Assembly (NCBI GenBank): GCA_964422185.1
Contig: CAYRAG010000001.1
Span: forward strand, 1 to 64,000
Direction: 5' to 3'
Source of the DNA: CALXCT01 sp964422185
GTDB lineage: Bacteria; Bacillota; Clostridia; Oscillospirales; Oscillospiraceae
Length of the DNA: 64,000 bases
Both the position numbers and the translations under genes were made by a program. The number at the start of each line of letters is the position of its first letter. Position 1 is the first letter of the stretch. Under the pieces are notes generated by a model. That model had not been told where the DNA came from. It did not search any database and saw nothing but the letters and a program-made list of their open reading frames with translations. This document shows, one piece after another, positions 1-9,328 of this stretch.

Positions 1-100
1 ATTAAAGGAATCTTAAGCCCTTTGCTCCTTTTTTCTTAATCTCCGAGCTGATACAATAGCGGCAACAGGACGCAGAGCAGAAAGGAAAAGGTGAAACATT

Positions 101-811
101 ATGGCTAACATCCTCATCTGTGACGATGACCGGGATATTGTCGCGGCCTTGAAGATCTATCTCGCTTCCGAGGGGCACACCCTGTATGAGGCGTATAACG
201 GACGGGAGGCCATTGAGGCCGTACGCGGCAATGACATCCAGCTCATCCTCATGGATATCATGATGCCGGAACTGGACGGCATCACCGCCACCGCCGCGCT
301 GCGGAAGGAGTGCAATGTGCCCATCATTCTCCTCACCGCGAAGAACGAGAGCAGTGATAAGGTGCTGGGCCTGAACATGGGCGCGGACGACTACATTACA
401 AAGCCGTTCGACCCCGTGGAGGTCATCGCGAGGGTTCGCAGCCAGCTGCGGCGGTATACCATGCTGGGCGGTCAGGAAAAACGGGACGACCTGCTCACCG
501 TGGGCGGCATCACCATGGACGACGCGGCGAAATCCGTCACCGTGGACGGGGAGCCGGTCTCCCTGACCCCCATTGAATACAATATCCTGAAACTTCTCCT
601 CTCCCGGCCCGGCCAGGTGTTTTCCTCGTCCCAGATCTACGAGACGGTGTGGAACGACCCCTCCCTTGGCTCGGAGAATACGGTGGCTGTCCACATTCGC
701 CACCTGCGGGAGAAAATTGAAATCACCCCGTCGGAGCCCCGGTATCTGAAAGTGGTCTGGGGCCTGGGATATAAAATCGAGCCTCAGGGAAGAAACGGAG
801 GTGCCACATGA
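101..811 (+). CDS. OmpR/PhoB-family response regulator
   Basis: A 236-residue DNA-binding response regulator that should be phosphorylated by the kinase encoded just downstream. The receiver domain (about 1-120) shows the acidic pocket D8-D9-D10, the phosphoacceptor D52 in MDIMMPELDG, T79 and K101 in the ITKPF loop. The C-terminal winged helix (about 130-230) has the expected SLTPIEYNIL start and a recognition-helix region ending in VWGLGYKIE. The start is preceded by an AAAGG-type ribosome site, and a possible -10 (TACAAT, 52-57) lies upstream without a convincing -35. The stop overlaps the kinase start by 4 nt (ATGA), so the pair is translationally coupled. It resembles VanR-type regulators, but no target genes are visible here, so the stimulus is unknown. 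Confidence 0.93.
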   Translation: MANILICDDDRDIVAALKIYLASEGHTLYEAYNGREAIEAVRGNDIQLILMDIMMPELDGITATAALRKECNVPIILLTAKNESSDKVLGLNMGADDYITKPFDPVEVIARVRSQLRRYTMLGGQEKRDDLLTVGGITMDDAAKSVTVDGEPVSLTPIEYNILKLLLSRPGQVFSSSQIYETVWNDPSLGSENTVAVHIRHLREKIEITPSEPRYLKVVWGLGYKIEPQGRNGGAT

Positions 812-2751
812 AAAATCTGCGTTCGAGTCTGCCTGCCAAGGTCGCCGCTCTCTTCCTGTCTTTCTTCCTGATCTGCGTGTGCATGGCGTCCGGCGTGGGG
901 GTCTTTGTGTGTTTCGAGGGCGGATACTATCAACAGTCGGGTATGACGATGAAATTCCAGGACACGGAGCAGTTCAGGATCCTGGCGGACAACGCCGCTT
1001 TCGATGTCCTTAGCGACTACATCTGGAATGAGAACGGCAGGAGCCCCGGCATCGCGGATGCCATGGAGGGCAGTCTCACCGCCAGTGTGGCGAGGAGCGA
1101 TGATCCGGGCACCATCCTCTACCAGGTGGGAACAGGCGCCGCCGGCCGGGATCCCATCTGGACCGGCACGACCCGCGTATATCGGGACACCATGAGCGGC
1201 TCTGACATTCCCGCCGGTGTTCAGCTCAAACTGGGTCAAGAATACCTGGTCACGCTCGTCTTTTACGCCATTCCGGAGTCCGGCGGATTCCCGCTGTGGA
1301 ACCGTGTATTCCAGTTCCTCTATCCCCTGCATCTCATCCTGCCGGTCGTGGCGCCCCTGAGTCTGCTGCTGGCTCTGATCTGCCTGGTGTTCCTCTGCTG
1401 CGCCGCCGGGCGCCGGAAAGGAACAGAGGAAATCGTGCTCAACCTGCAGGATCACATCCCTCTGGATCTGTACCTGGCCATCATCGCGGCTCTGGTCATG
1501 CTCGCCGTCATGCTCTTCAACATTTTCCTCGACGAGATCGGCAACTCGATCATTGCCGGTGTCGTACTCTTCTGCTTCCTGGTCGTCCTGGCGCTCGCCA
1601 CCATGATGACCCTGGCCGCCCGGCTGAAGAAAGGCGGCTGGTGGAAAAATACCATCCTCTACCGCCTTGGCACTCTCCTCTGCCGAGCCCTGCGCTGCCT
1701 GGGCCGCGGCGTTCGTAAATTCTTCCAGGTACTTCCCTACACCTGGCGCACCGCGCTGTTTGTCGGCGGCATCCTGTTTGCCCAGGGACTCATTGTCCTG
1801 TCGATGTTTCTCTTCTCCCCCTCCGCCATTTTCGTGCTGATGTTCCTGGATCTTCTGGTGCTCATCGGGGCCGTTTTCTTCGCATGGCAGATGCGCCAGC
1901 TGTTTCAGGAGGGCGCCGCCCTGGCCGCCGGCGATCTGGACGCGAAAGTGGATACACACCGGATGTTCCGGGCTCTTGCCGCACACGGGCAGAACCTGAA
2001 CGCCATCGGCGACGGCATGAACACGGCGGTGGAGCAGAGAATGCGCAGCGAGCGCTTCAAGACGGAACTGATCACGAATGTGTCTCACGACCTGAAGACC
2101 CCGCTCACCTCCATCATCAACTATGTGGATCTCCTGAAAAAAGAGGACATCCAGAACCCCGCCGCCAGGGAGTATATCTCCGTGCTGGATCGGAAGAGCC
2201 AGCGTCTGAAAAAGCTGACGGAAGACCTGGTGGAGGCCAGCAAGGCTTCCACCGGCGTCCTGACGGTGGAGCGTGCGTCGATCAACCTCAACCAGCTCCT
2301 GGAACAGGCGCTGGCGGAGTACGAGGAGCGGTTCCTCTCCCTGGATTTGCACCCCATGCTTCTCCTGCCCGCGCCGCCTGTCTATATCATGGCGGACGGC
2401 AGACATCTGTGGCGGGTGCTGGATAACCTGCTGTCCAACTGCTGCAAATACGCACTGTCCGGCACCCGGGTGTACCTGGAGGCCGCCCGGAACAGCGGCC
2501 AGGCGGCGATCACCGTGAAAAACATCTCGCGGGATCCTCTGAACATCTCCGCAGAGGAGCTGATGGAGCGCTTTGTCCGGGGGGATATCTCCCGCTCCAC
2601 GGAGGGAAGCGGCCTTGGACTGTCCATCGCCCGCAGCCTGACGGAGATTCAGGGCGGGCAGTTCTCCCTGAGTATCGACGGCGACCTGTTCAAGGCCACC
2701 ATTCTCTTCCCGGAGGAGAAAGCGCCCGCCGATCAGCGAGATCCGGACTGA
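808..2751 (+). CDS. Membrane sensor histidine kinase (VanS-like catalytic part)
   Basis: A 647-residue sensor kinase paired with the preceding regulator. Residues about 10-35 form a membrane segment, about 36-160 an outside sensor domain, and about 165-360 several further hydrophobic segments, an unusually large membrane part. A HAMP-like stretch follows. The dimerisation/phosphoacceptor box has H427 in NVSHDLKTPL. The ATPase domain has an N-box (NLLSNCCKY) and a G2 box with EGSGLGLSIA. The usual acidic G1 motif is not obvious; the stretch ISAEELMERFVRG replaces it, as in many clostridial VanS-like kinases. The ribosome site ACGGAGGTG lies inside the end of the upstream gene. A bidirectional terminator follows at 2796. 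Confidence 0.92.
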   Translation: MKNLRSSLPAKVAALFLSFFLICVCMASGVGVFVCFEGGYYQQSGMTMKFQDTEQFRILADNAAFDVLSDYIWNENGRSPGIADAMEGSLTASVARSDDPGTILYQVGTGAAGRDPIWTGTTRVYRDTMSGSDIPAGVQLKLGQEYLVTLVFYAIPESGGFPLWNRVFQFLYPLHLILPVVAPLSLLLALICLVFLCCAAGRRKGTEEIVLNLQDHIPLDLYLAIIAALVMLAVMLFNIFLDEIGNSIIAGVVLFCFLVVLALATMMTLAARLKKGGWWKNTILYRLGTLLCRALRCLGRGVRKFFQVLPYTWRTALFVGGILFAQGLIVLSMFLFSPSAIFVLMFLDLLVLIGAVFFAWQMRQLFQEGAALAAGDLDAKVDTHRMFRALAAHGQNLNAIGDGMNTAVEQRMRSERFKTELITNVSHDLKTPLTSIINYVDLLKKEDIQNPAAREYISVLDRKSQRLKKLTEDLVEASKASTGVLTVERASINLNQLLEQALAEYEERFLSLDLHPMLLLPAPPVYIMADGRHLWRVLDNLLSNCCKYALSGTRVYLEAARNSGQAAITVKNISRDPLNISAEELMERFVRGDISRSTEGSGLGLSIARSLTEIQGGQFSLSIDGDLFKATILFPEEKAPADQRDPD

Positions 2752-2795
2752 CCCGCCCGCGGCGCCTCCTCTCCCGGCCGAGTGGAAAAAAGAAT

Positions 2796-2835
2796 CCCCC
2801 GTCAGGTATCCTCATCCGATACCCGACGGGGGTTT
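2796..2835. terminator. Bidirectional intrinsic terminator
   Basis: A 15-bp stem (2796-2810 with 2818-2832, seven-base loop) with one A:C mismatch on the plus strand that becomes a G:U pair on the minus strand. A T-run follows on the plus side and an A-run precedes it, so it can stop both the kinase transcript and the convergent exported-protein transcript. Confidence 0.85.
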
Positions 2836-2854
2836 TTCGTATCCCAGGCCGCAC

Positions 2855-3415
2855 TCAGGTCACCGTGTAGCCGCCGCGAACCAGCAGCTTCGCGGTATCG
2901 CTGCCGACAGCCACGGAGCTGTCTCCCGTGGTGGTCAGATACAGGTGATTGACCGACAGCGCCGCGCCGTTGTCAATCGAACCGCCGGCGGTGCTGTCCA
3001 CAAGTCCGGGAGAGGAGAATGAGACGCAGAACACGGCGCCCTCCTGAAGCAGAACCTCCGTCCCCACGCCCAGGTTCAGCCGCTGGCCGCCGGACAGGGT
3101 CACCAGCGCGAAACTGGCGCTGCCCGTGGTGCTGGCGGGCGGTACCACCACGCTCCCGCCCGATCCGGCCAGGGCCTGCTCCATCTGGCTGGTATAGCTG
3201 GCAATCTTCTGGTTCAGGCTGTTCTCCAGCTCCGCCGCTTTCGCGTTCACCTTGTTATCCACCTGATTGAGGATATTCGGCGTCACCGTCTGGTTGAGAT
3301 AACTCAGGGTAACCAGCGGATCAGAGGCGGAACCGCCCGATGCCGCGGCCACGCCGCACAGGCAGACAGCCCCGACAATCAGGGCGGCCAGGATGCGTTT
3401 GTCTCTCTTCTTCAT
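2855..3415 (-). CDS. Small exported protein of unknown function
   Basis: A 186-residue protein I do not recognise. Residues 1-28 form a signal peptide or anchor (basic start, then an Ala/Val/Leu/Cys-rich core). Residues about 35-85 are Asn/Gln/Ala-rich and likely helical (NLNQKIASYTSQMEQAL region). A Gly/Pro/Ser linker follows, then about 90 residues with alternating hydrophobic residues (FALVTLSGGQRLNLGVGTEV) that suggest a beta-rich domain. The start has an AAAGGA ribosome site. It lies 139 nt downstream of alr on the same strand, with a GC hairpin but no T-run between them, so read-through is possible. Likely exposed on the outer face of the membrane. Confidence 0.7.
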   Translation of the reverse strand: MKKRDKRILAALIVGAVCLCGVAAASGGSASDPLVTLSYLNQTVTPNILNQVDNKVNAKAAELENSLNQKIASYTSQMEQALAGSGGSVVVPPASTTGSASFALVTLSGGQRLNLGVGTEVLLQEGAVFCVSFSSPGLVDSTAGGSIDNGAALSVNHLYLTTTGDSSVAVGSDTAKLLVRGGYTVT

Positions 3416-3554
3416 CTCACTCGTTCCTTTCCAGGCAGTGCCTGTATCCTGTCCCGTGCGCTCCCGGCGCCGGATTCTTCTGTATTACGCCCGGACGGTT
3501 CCTGCCGCCGGGTCGACTCTGAACCTGCTGTCCCCGCTCCGGACGGGGAAGCGG

Positions 3555-4685
3555 TCAGGACAGGTAGACGCGGGGCACCCGCGGACTCACATCACAGAGC
3601 AGCTCATACTGGATCGTCCCCACGAGATCCGCGTGATCCTCGACGGGATTCTCTTCGCCGAACACCTCGGCCACATCTCCCACCGCCGCCTCATCGTCAT
3701 CCTCCAGCCGGATCATGCACATATCCATGCATACCCTGCCCATAATGGGCCGCTTCCGGCCGTTCAGGAGCACTTCGGCGCGGTTGGACAACACCCGGTG
3801 CAGTCCGTCGGCATAGCCCACGGGAAGCACTGCCACCCGTCCGGGGGTGTCTCCGAAGCGGTTGGTACAGCCGTAGCTGACCGGCGTGCCCGCGGGCAGA
3901 TCCCGGATCGCCGCCACCCGGCTCTTCACAGTCATCACCGGCTTCAGGCCGGCGGACACCATCCCGTCGCAGGACGCGTCCGGATAGTGGCCATACAGGG
4001 CAATGCCCGGGCGCACCATATCCAGATGGGTGCAGGGATAGTTTATCACAGCAGCGCTGGCAGCACAATGGCGAATTGGAAATTCCAGGCCGTGTTTCTG
4101 CCTGCACTCCTCCAGCACATCCAGAAAACGGGTGAACTGGAGCATCGTGTACTCCTCATCCCCGTCCGCGTTGGCAAAGTGGGTGAAGATCCCCTCCGGC
4201 TCCAGGCCGGGGTAGCGGCACAGACCCGCGATCTGATCCGCGGCCCAAACGCTGTCCTGGGCGAGGACACCCAGGCGGCTCATCCCCGTGTCCACTTTCA
4301 GGTGGATCCTGGCCCGCTTCCCCTGGCGCTGCGCCTGTTCCGAGAGCGCCTGGGCGAGATCCGGAGAGAACACGCTCTGGGTGACATCCAGCCTCACCAC
4401 ATCCCCGGCAAACTCCGGCGGCGTATATCCCAGGATGAGAATCGGCGCGGTGATGCCCGCCTCACGCAGCTGCGCCGCCTCGCTGACGCAGGCCACAGCC
4501 AGATAATCCGCCCCCAGCTCCTCCAGTTTCCGCGCCACAGGCACCGCCCCGTGGCCGTAGGCGTTGGCTTTCACGATGCCCATAAACCCGCATCCGAAAG
4601 AGAGCTCGGCGCGCAGGGCGCGGTAATTGTGCTCCAGATTCGGCAGAGAGATCTCCGCCCAGGTGCGCATTTTGGCTTCTTCCAT
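3555..4685 (-). CDS. alr: Alanine racemase
   Basis: Converts L-alanine to D-alanine for peptidoglycan, using pyridoxal phosphate. The PLP lysine is K39 in IVKANAYGHG, the family signature. The C-terminal beta domain carries the second catalytic tyrosine in TPVSYGCTNRF and the MGRVCMDM stretch typical of the family. The start was set at 4685 (MEEAKMRTW) because GGAGGAAAGG lies just upstream; the reading frame is open 24 codons further but without a better site. At 376 residues it is normal for the family. The insertion sequence immediately upstream (left end near 4854) leaves about 170 bp for its promoter, none of which is convincing. Confidence 0.95.
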   Translation of the reverse strand: MEEAKMRTWAEISLPNLEHNYRALRAELSFGCGFMGIVKANAYGHGAVPVARKLEELGADYLAVACVSEAAQLREAGITAPILILGYTPPEFAGDVVRLDVTQSVFSPDLAQALSEQAQRQGKRARIHLKVDTGMSRLGVLAQDSVWAADQIAGLCRYPGLEPEGIFTHFANADGDEEYTMLQFTRFLDVLEECRQKHGLEFPIRHCAASAAVINYPCTHLDMVRPGIALYGHYPDASCDGMVSAGLKPVMTVKSRVAAIRDLPAGTPVSYGCTNRFGDTPGRVAVLPVGYADGLHRVLSNRAEVLLNGRKRPIMGRVCMDMCMIRLEDDDEAAVGDVAEVFGEENPVEDHADLVGTIQYELLCDVSPRVPRVYLS

Positions 4686-4853
4686 CACGAACGCTTCCTT
4701 TCCTCCCGGCAGGCGGCTGCCGCTCCGCATCCGCCCTCCGCGGTACGCCGCGGGCAAATCATGGTGCAGAAGATCAAACTCATGCCTGAATTTCGTTTAA
4801 AACAACGGCAGAACGCCGGGTTTGCCATCGATTTATTGAGATTATTCCGATTT

Positions 4854-7067
4854 CTGTCTCACCATCTGCTTTTCAGAACTTTCCGTGAATCTCCTGAATT
4901 TCAGCAGGTGGCGCAACTTTCCGCCGGCCTGTCTCAGACGGTCAGTCCCCCGATTGCCTCATCGACCGACTGCTCATCCAGATGCCAGCAATTCAGGATC
5001 TCCCTCTGCCTGTCTGTCATCTTAAAGCGCCTCTGCCGGCGGCCTGCCGCGGGATCTCTGTCCGCCCTGACTGCCTCCAGCTCACGGACCACTGCCGGAA
5101 CAGAGAACCCCTCCCGGTTTGAGGCGCGCAGCGCGGCAGTCTCTTTGAAAATCAGCGCAGTCAGGATGGAGGCAACAAACCAGACCAGCCCTTTCCCGCG
5201 CATGGACTCCTCCGGGGGAATCCCGGTTCTGTCCATGCCGGGATGGCTTTTCAGCGAGGCGAAAGTTTCCTCCACACACTCGCGCTTTGCGAATTCGTCC
5301 AGGCATTTCTGCGCGGTCATCTCTTCGCTCGTGACCAGAATCATGATACCGGCTTTCCGGTATGCCCGGTGGATAGAGTCCTCGTCATCCGCATAGCCGA
5401 GAACGCGCACGGTCTCCAGCTGTCGCGCCGCTGCACCCGCCCCACCGGCCTGCGTTCTGCTTTCAACTACCCGTGGTTCTCCTCTTTCAAGTGTGAGCCT
5501 GAAATAAGGAGAAACCCACCTGAGCTCCTCAGGCAGAAACGATTTCCCCCTGGATTCTGCCAGAAACGCCTCGAGTTTTTTCCGTTCCGCCGCAACTTTC
5601 CTGTCAACCTCATGGCGTCCGGCGGAATCTCTGCCGGCGCTCCATATCACATGGACATGACATCGCGGGCCGCCAGGATAAAGGGGAATCGTCCCGGTCA
5701 GTCCGTACTTTTCGTCTCCGTCCGCCGTCACCAGCCTGTTCTGACGGCTTCTGATTTCGTCTGTCACGGAATCGGAGATCTGCTCGAACTGCCTGGAGCC
5801 GGGATGGAGCATGAGAAGATATCCAATCCCCGCGTCGTCCATCTGCCGCAGATTTTGTTCCGAGATGGATCCCCGGTCGCATATCAGGGCGAGGGAGACG
5901 CTCTTTTGAGAAAGTCTGCTTAAACGATCCATAAACCGGCGCATCTCCTGCGCCTGCGCAATCCCTGACACGGATCCGGGCGTATGGAGATAAGTGAACG
6001 GCAATCCGTCCTCCTGTCTCACCACATAGTCCGTGTTGACCCGGCCGGGGCTCGGATCATCTTCAGAAAGGTCATCCTGCACAATGGACACGCCTTCTGC
6101 CTGACAGTTTGTCTCTGTGGAGTCATAGCAGAGGTAGAGGTTGACGCGGTTCCCCGGTATATTCCGCACCGCCCAGAGATCCAGGAACGCATCAATCTTT
6201 TCGCGGGATAAATCATACCTCAGAAATTTCCCCAGGGCGGTAGCATCTCTGATTCCCTCTGAGAAAAGCGCATGCTCCCGGGCCCAGGAGGGGTAATGCT
6301 GCATCACCGCAGATTCCCTTGACAGCATGTAGTGGCTGCAGTCCAGTATCTGCCGGGCTGCGTCCTCTCCAAATGCCGATGACAGATCCTCGGACAGCCC
6401 GCTTCGTTCCGCTATGGCCCGGATCAGGCAATACAGCCCGACAGTCAGGCTGTCTGCAAATTGGAGAGGATCCGGCAGTTCCCTGACCCCCATCATCGCC
6501 CTGTAACGCTCATTGGCGTAAAACATGCGCTCCGGGGCATCGGGATCCGCAATGACCCCGATACAAACGCTCTCGTGGTCAATGTAGCCGCGGGTTCCCT
6601 CCGTTTTCCTCTCAGAAGATCGGACATAGCTGCTGGATGTATTGATGTAGACATACTTCCTGTTCCTGAGGAATGCTCCCCTGGGAAGAGGAAACAGATT
6701 TGAGTGATCGCGGACTATCTTCCCCATCGTTTTCCCTCCCTGTACGGTTGGTTATATTTTTACCGGCTATGCCAATGGTCAGGAGAGATGGAAAGCGGGG
6801 GAGGAATGCTCCCCGGGCATCAGACGATGGAAAGCGGCACGCGGCCTGTCCGCACCCTGGCCAACGCCATGGCCATGCTGTCACAGGCCCGGGACAGCGC
6901 TGGCAGGCGCCTCGCTCCATGGATTTAGTGCAGTTTTTTCCGATTCTTGAGATTGTAATATGCTTTTATTATATGTTAATAGAGATGTATTATTAAATGT
7001 TTATACTATTTTAGAAGCATGGTTTTGGTTTCTGTGGCAAAACTGCACGGGCAGATGGTTAAGACGG
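4854..7067 (-). mobile_element. IS1634-like insertion sequence (ends tentative)
   Basis: The transposase gene plus flanks. An imperfect inverted repeat is visible: 4854-4869 (CTGTCTCACCATCTGC) against the complement of 7051-7067 (CCGTCTTAACCATCTGC), 14 of 17 positions when one gap is allowed. This would give a 2.2-kb element. No target duplication can be seen at these ends, so the borders are provisional. The 6930-7050 part is markedly AT-rich compared with the neighbouring genes. Confidence 0.5.
4934..6727 (-). CDS. IS1634-family transposase (DDE, IS4 superfamily)
   Basis: A 597-residue transposase that appears intact. The catalytic residues fit the IS4-superfamily pattern: D202 in LYLCYDSTET, D284 in LALICDRGSIS and E486 in CVEETFASLKSHP, the last within the Y-x2-R/E-x6-K region. 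The N-terminal part is the usual poorly conserved DNA-binding region and the C-terminal part holds the LVWFVASILTALIF helix seen in this family. A strong ribosome site (GGGAGGG) precedes the ATG. No stop or frameshift interrupts it, so it may be active. It sits between nnr and alr. Confidence 0.85.
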   Translation of the reverse strand: MGKIVRDHSNLFPLPRGAFLRNRKYVYINTSSSYVRSSERKTEGTRGYIDHESVCIGVIADPDAPERMFYANERYRAMMGVRELPDPLQFADSLTVGLYCLIRAIAERSGLSEDLSSAFGEDAARQILDCSHYMLSRESAVMQHYPSWAREHALFSEGIRDATALGKFLRYDLSREKIDAFLDLWAVRNIPGNRVNLYLCYDSTETNCQAEGVSIVQDDLSEDDPSPGRVNTDYVVRQEDGLPFTYLHTPGSVSGIAQAQEMRRFMDRLSRLSQKSVSLALICDRGSISEQNLRQMDDAGIGYLLMLHPGSRQFEQISDSVTDEIRSRQNRLVTADGDEKYGLTGTIPLYPGGPRCHVHVIWSAGRDSAGRHEVDRKVAAERKKLEAFLAESRGKSFLPEELRWVSPYFRLTLERGEPRVVESRTQAGGAGAAARQLETVRVLGYADDEDSIHRAYRKAGIMILVTSEEMTAQKCLDEFAKRECVEETFASLKSHPGMDRTGIPPEESMRGKGLVWFVASILTALIFKETAALRASNREGFSVPAVVRELEAVRADRDPAAGRRQRRFKMTDRQREILNCWHLDEQSVDEAIGGLTV

Positions 7068-7221
7068 CCACCGCTGAAACATTGCCTGTCTTTCCCCGGA
7101 TGGCTGGAAATACAAGTCTGGACAGGAGTTCTCTTCCCATCACCAAAGTGGAAAGGTCTCTTCGTTTTCGCGCAGTTTTACAGGCTTTCGGGGAACACGG
7201 GGCTAAAAGCCCGATCCCGTG
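6728..7221. other. Intergenic stretch between IS1634-like gene and nnr
   Basis: 494 bp without a supportable gene. It contains the transposase upstream region, an AT-rich block (about 6930-7020) and the tentative right IS end (to 7067). A hairpin (AACACGGG paired with CCCGTGTT, about 7195-7221) sits at the nnr stop codon but lacks a T-run. Confidence 0.5.
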
Positions 7222-8829
7222 TTATCCCAGCACTTTCCGGATGGCAAAGGGGATCTTCTCGATCACATCGGTGGGCAGCATGCCCCACTCGCCCAGTTCC
7301 GCGGCGCACATGTCCCCCGCCAGCCCGTGGAGGTAGACCGCGGCCGCCGCCGCGTAGAACGGCTCCATCCCCAGGCCCAGCAGGGCGAGCACCATGCCGG
7401 ACAGGACATCGCCGGATCCGCCCTTGGCCAGGCCGGAATTCCCCGTCGTGTTGACCAGCGCCCGGCCGTCCGGGTGCGCCACGATGGTGGCGTGGCCTTT
7501 CAGAACCAGCACACAGCCGTGGGCTTTCGCGAAGCGTCTGGCCTCCCCCAGGCGATCCCCGTGGGACAGGTCGCCTCCCAGCCGGGCAAACTCCCCGTCG
7601 TGGGGGGTCAGCACCAGGGGCGCGTACCTGGCGTCCACCATATCCATGTGCTGAGCCGCCAGATTGAGGCCGCCCGCGTCCAGCACAATGGGGCAGTTGA
7701 CATGCTCCATGATGCCGTACAGCAGATCCGCGGTCTCCGGGCTCTCATGGAATCCGGGGCCCACCAGGGCGGCGCTGCACGGGGCGATGTGCTCCAGGAT
7801 CTCGTTGAGCACCTCCATGCTCACGCAGCCCTCATGGGTGGGCAGCGGCACGGGCCGGGGCATCACCTCGTCGCATTTCGCGGCCACGATGGGATAGATA
7901 TCCTCCGCCACATCCAGGTATACCAGCCCGGCCCCGGTGCGCATGGCGGCTTTTGTCGCCATCACCGGCGCGCCGGTGTATCCCACGCTGCCGGCCAGGG
8001 CGTACACTTTGCCGAAGTTCCCCTTGTGGCCGTCCGCCGGCCGTTCCGGCAGCCAGCCGCGGACCATGTCCGCCGTCACCGCCTCCACCGGGAAGTCTAT
8101 GCCCTCTTTTGCCTCCCGGGGAATTCCGATGTCGTGAATGATCACCCGGCCCGCATGGATGGCGCCTTTCCCCACAAACAGCCCCGGCTTGGCCATGGAG
8201 AAAGTGACCGTCACCGCGGCGTTCACGGCGGAACCCAGCACCCGGCCGGTATCCGCCTCGATTCCGGAGGGGATATCCGCCGCCACGACCGGCGCACCGC
8301 TGCGGTTGATCAGATCCACCGCGGATCGCCCGGGCTCACGGAGCGGGGAGTTGAGGCCCACCCCGAACAGGGCGTCAACGATCACATCCGCCCCCATGGC
8401 GAAAGACGCCTGATCTTCGCTGTCCGGGTCAAAGTCCTCCAGGGCGCCCCCTGTCTCCGCCAGACGGCGGGTCATCTCCAGGTGGTCTGCCGTCAGTTTC
8501 GCCCGGCTTCCCGCCAGAAATACCCGCACGGTCCAGCCGCGCTGGATCAGCAGACGGGCGGCGGCGGTGCCGTCTCCCCCGTTGTTCCCGGGGCCCACAA
8601 AGACAGCCGCCCGCTTCACGCCGCCTGGGACACCGCGCCGGAACGCGTATGTCTCCCCCGTGATCGCGAGCTCCCGTGCAGCGGCGGAGGCCGTCTTCTC
8701 CGACAGGCTCAGCACCGCCTCCAGAATCCCCTGCGCCGCCCGCTCCATCAGCAAAGTGGAGGGGATCCCCATATCCTGAATGGCTCTCGCGTCCATCGTT
8801 TTCATCTGTTCCGCCGTCGCAAGCTTCAT
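7222..8829 (-). CDS. nnr: Bifunctional NAD(P)H-hydrate epimerase / ADP-dependent dehydratase
   Basis: Repairs hydrated NADH and NADPH: the N-terminal YjeF_N domain (about 1-215) epimerises NAD(P)HX and the C-terminal ribokinase-like domain (about 230-535) dehydrates it with ADP. Visible motifs are VGPGNNGGDG in the first domain and GSGDVLSGMV with the preceding GNSGLAKGG in the second. The start at 8829 (MKLATAEQM) follows GGGGGAAAGGAAG at good spacing; the frame is open upstream but without a site. Length (535) fits fused bacterial Nnr proteins. A promoter lies at 8902-8930 on the same strand, so it is probably monocistronic. Confidence 0.94.
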   Translation of the reverse strand: MKLATAEQMKTMDARAIQDMGIPSTLLMERAAQGILEAVLSLSEKTASAAARELAITGETYAFRRGVPGGVKRAAVFVGPGNNGGDGTAAARLLIQRGWTVRVFLAGSRAKLTADHLEMTRRLAETGGALEDFDPDSEDQASFAMGADVIVDALFGVGLNSPLREPGRSAVDLINRSGAPVVAADIPSGIEADTGRVLGSAVNAAVTVTFSMAKPGLFVGKGAIHAGRVIIHDIGIPREAKEGIDFPVEAVTADMVRGWLPERPADGHKGNFGKVYALAGSVGYTGAPVMATKAAMRTGAGLVYLDVAEDIYPIVAAKCDEVMPRPVPLPTHEGCVSMEVLNEILEHIAPCSAALVGPGFHESPETADLLYGIMEHVNCPIVLDAGGLNLAAQHMDMVDARYAPLVLTPHDGEFARLGGDLSHGDRLGEARRFAKAHGCVLVLKGHATIVAHPDGRALVNTTGNSGLAKGGSGDVLSGMVLALLGLGMEPFYAAAAAVYLHGLAGDMCAAELGEWGMLPTDVIEKIPFAIRKVLG

Positions 8830-8901
8830 GGCTGATGCTTCCTTTCCCCCGCGTTTATCCGCTCCCGTGCGGGGTCCGCCCGCGGGTGTTTTGTCTGCGC
8901 C

Positions 8902-8930
8902 AGTATAGCACGAATGCGGCGCGAGCACAA
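8902..8930 (-). promoter_or_regulatory. Sigma-A promoter for nnr
   Basis: On the minus strand TTGTGC (8930-8925), a 17-nt spacer and TATACT (8907-8902). It lies about 70 nt upstream of the nnr start. Confidence 0.7.
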
Positions 8931-8985
8931 GGCGCTACGCACGGCAAAGTCGGGAGATTGCCGCGGCGTTCTGGCAAACTCGCCC

Positions 8986-9014
8986 TTGCATTTCCCCTTA
9001 TTTTGTGGTATAAG
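8986..9014 (+). promoter_or_regulatory. Sigma-A promoter for the T-box / MBL / pheST unit
   Basis: TTGCAT (8986-8991), a 17-nt spacer and TATAAG (9009-9014) directly ahead of the T-box leader and back-to-back with the nnr promoter. Confidence 0.75.
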
Positions 9015-9019
9015 GGTCA

Positions 9020-9255
9020 CAGCACAAATCGCGAGGAACGGGAAAATGGCGTGGTCATCCCGCCACAGAGACGGCAGGTCATCGGCTGGAAGCCTGCCCG
9101 CGGGATATCGCCTGGTTCACCCGGGAGCGGCCTGTGAGAGCAGGACGGTGTCTCCGCCGTTACCGGAGCGTAGAGCGCACGCCGCCGGCGTGAACGCGGG
9201 TGGTACCGCGGAAGGGTTGCCTTTCGTCCCGTTTTCGGGGCGGAGGGCTTTTCTC
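9020..9255 (+). ncRNA. T-box riboswitch, probably tRNA-Phe responsive
   Basis: A tRNA-sensing leader. The diagnostic T-box element GGGTGGTACCGCGG (9198-9211) is followed by a strong terminator (about 9220-9245, CGTCCCG-TTTT-CGGGGCG core, then CTTTTC). The antiterminator would use the T-box bulge to bind uncharged tRNA 3' ends. Upstream, GGGAGCGG (near 9121) and GTGAGAGCAGG (near 9132) look like the stem I to stem III linker. I cannot assign the specifier codon with certainty; phenylalanine is inferred from the downstream pheS-pheT genes. Confidence 0.87.
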
Positions 9256-9328
9256 ATGTCTGCCGGACGCCCGCTGCCTTCCGGAATTCCCCGGGGACGG
9301 GCCTGTCTGTGAGAAAGGCGTTAACATC

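Noticed and set aside
4854..7067. Confident IS1634 borders with target duplication
   Set aside because: The inverted match is imperfect and no duplicated flanking bases are present, so the ends are given as tentative only.
6728..7221. Additional genes in the spacer before nnr
   Set aside because: Short frames only, without ribosome sites; best explained by the IS right end and AT-rich spacer.
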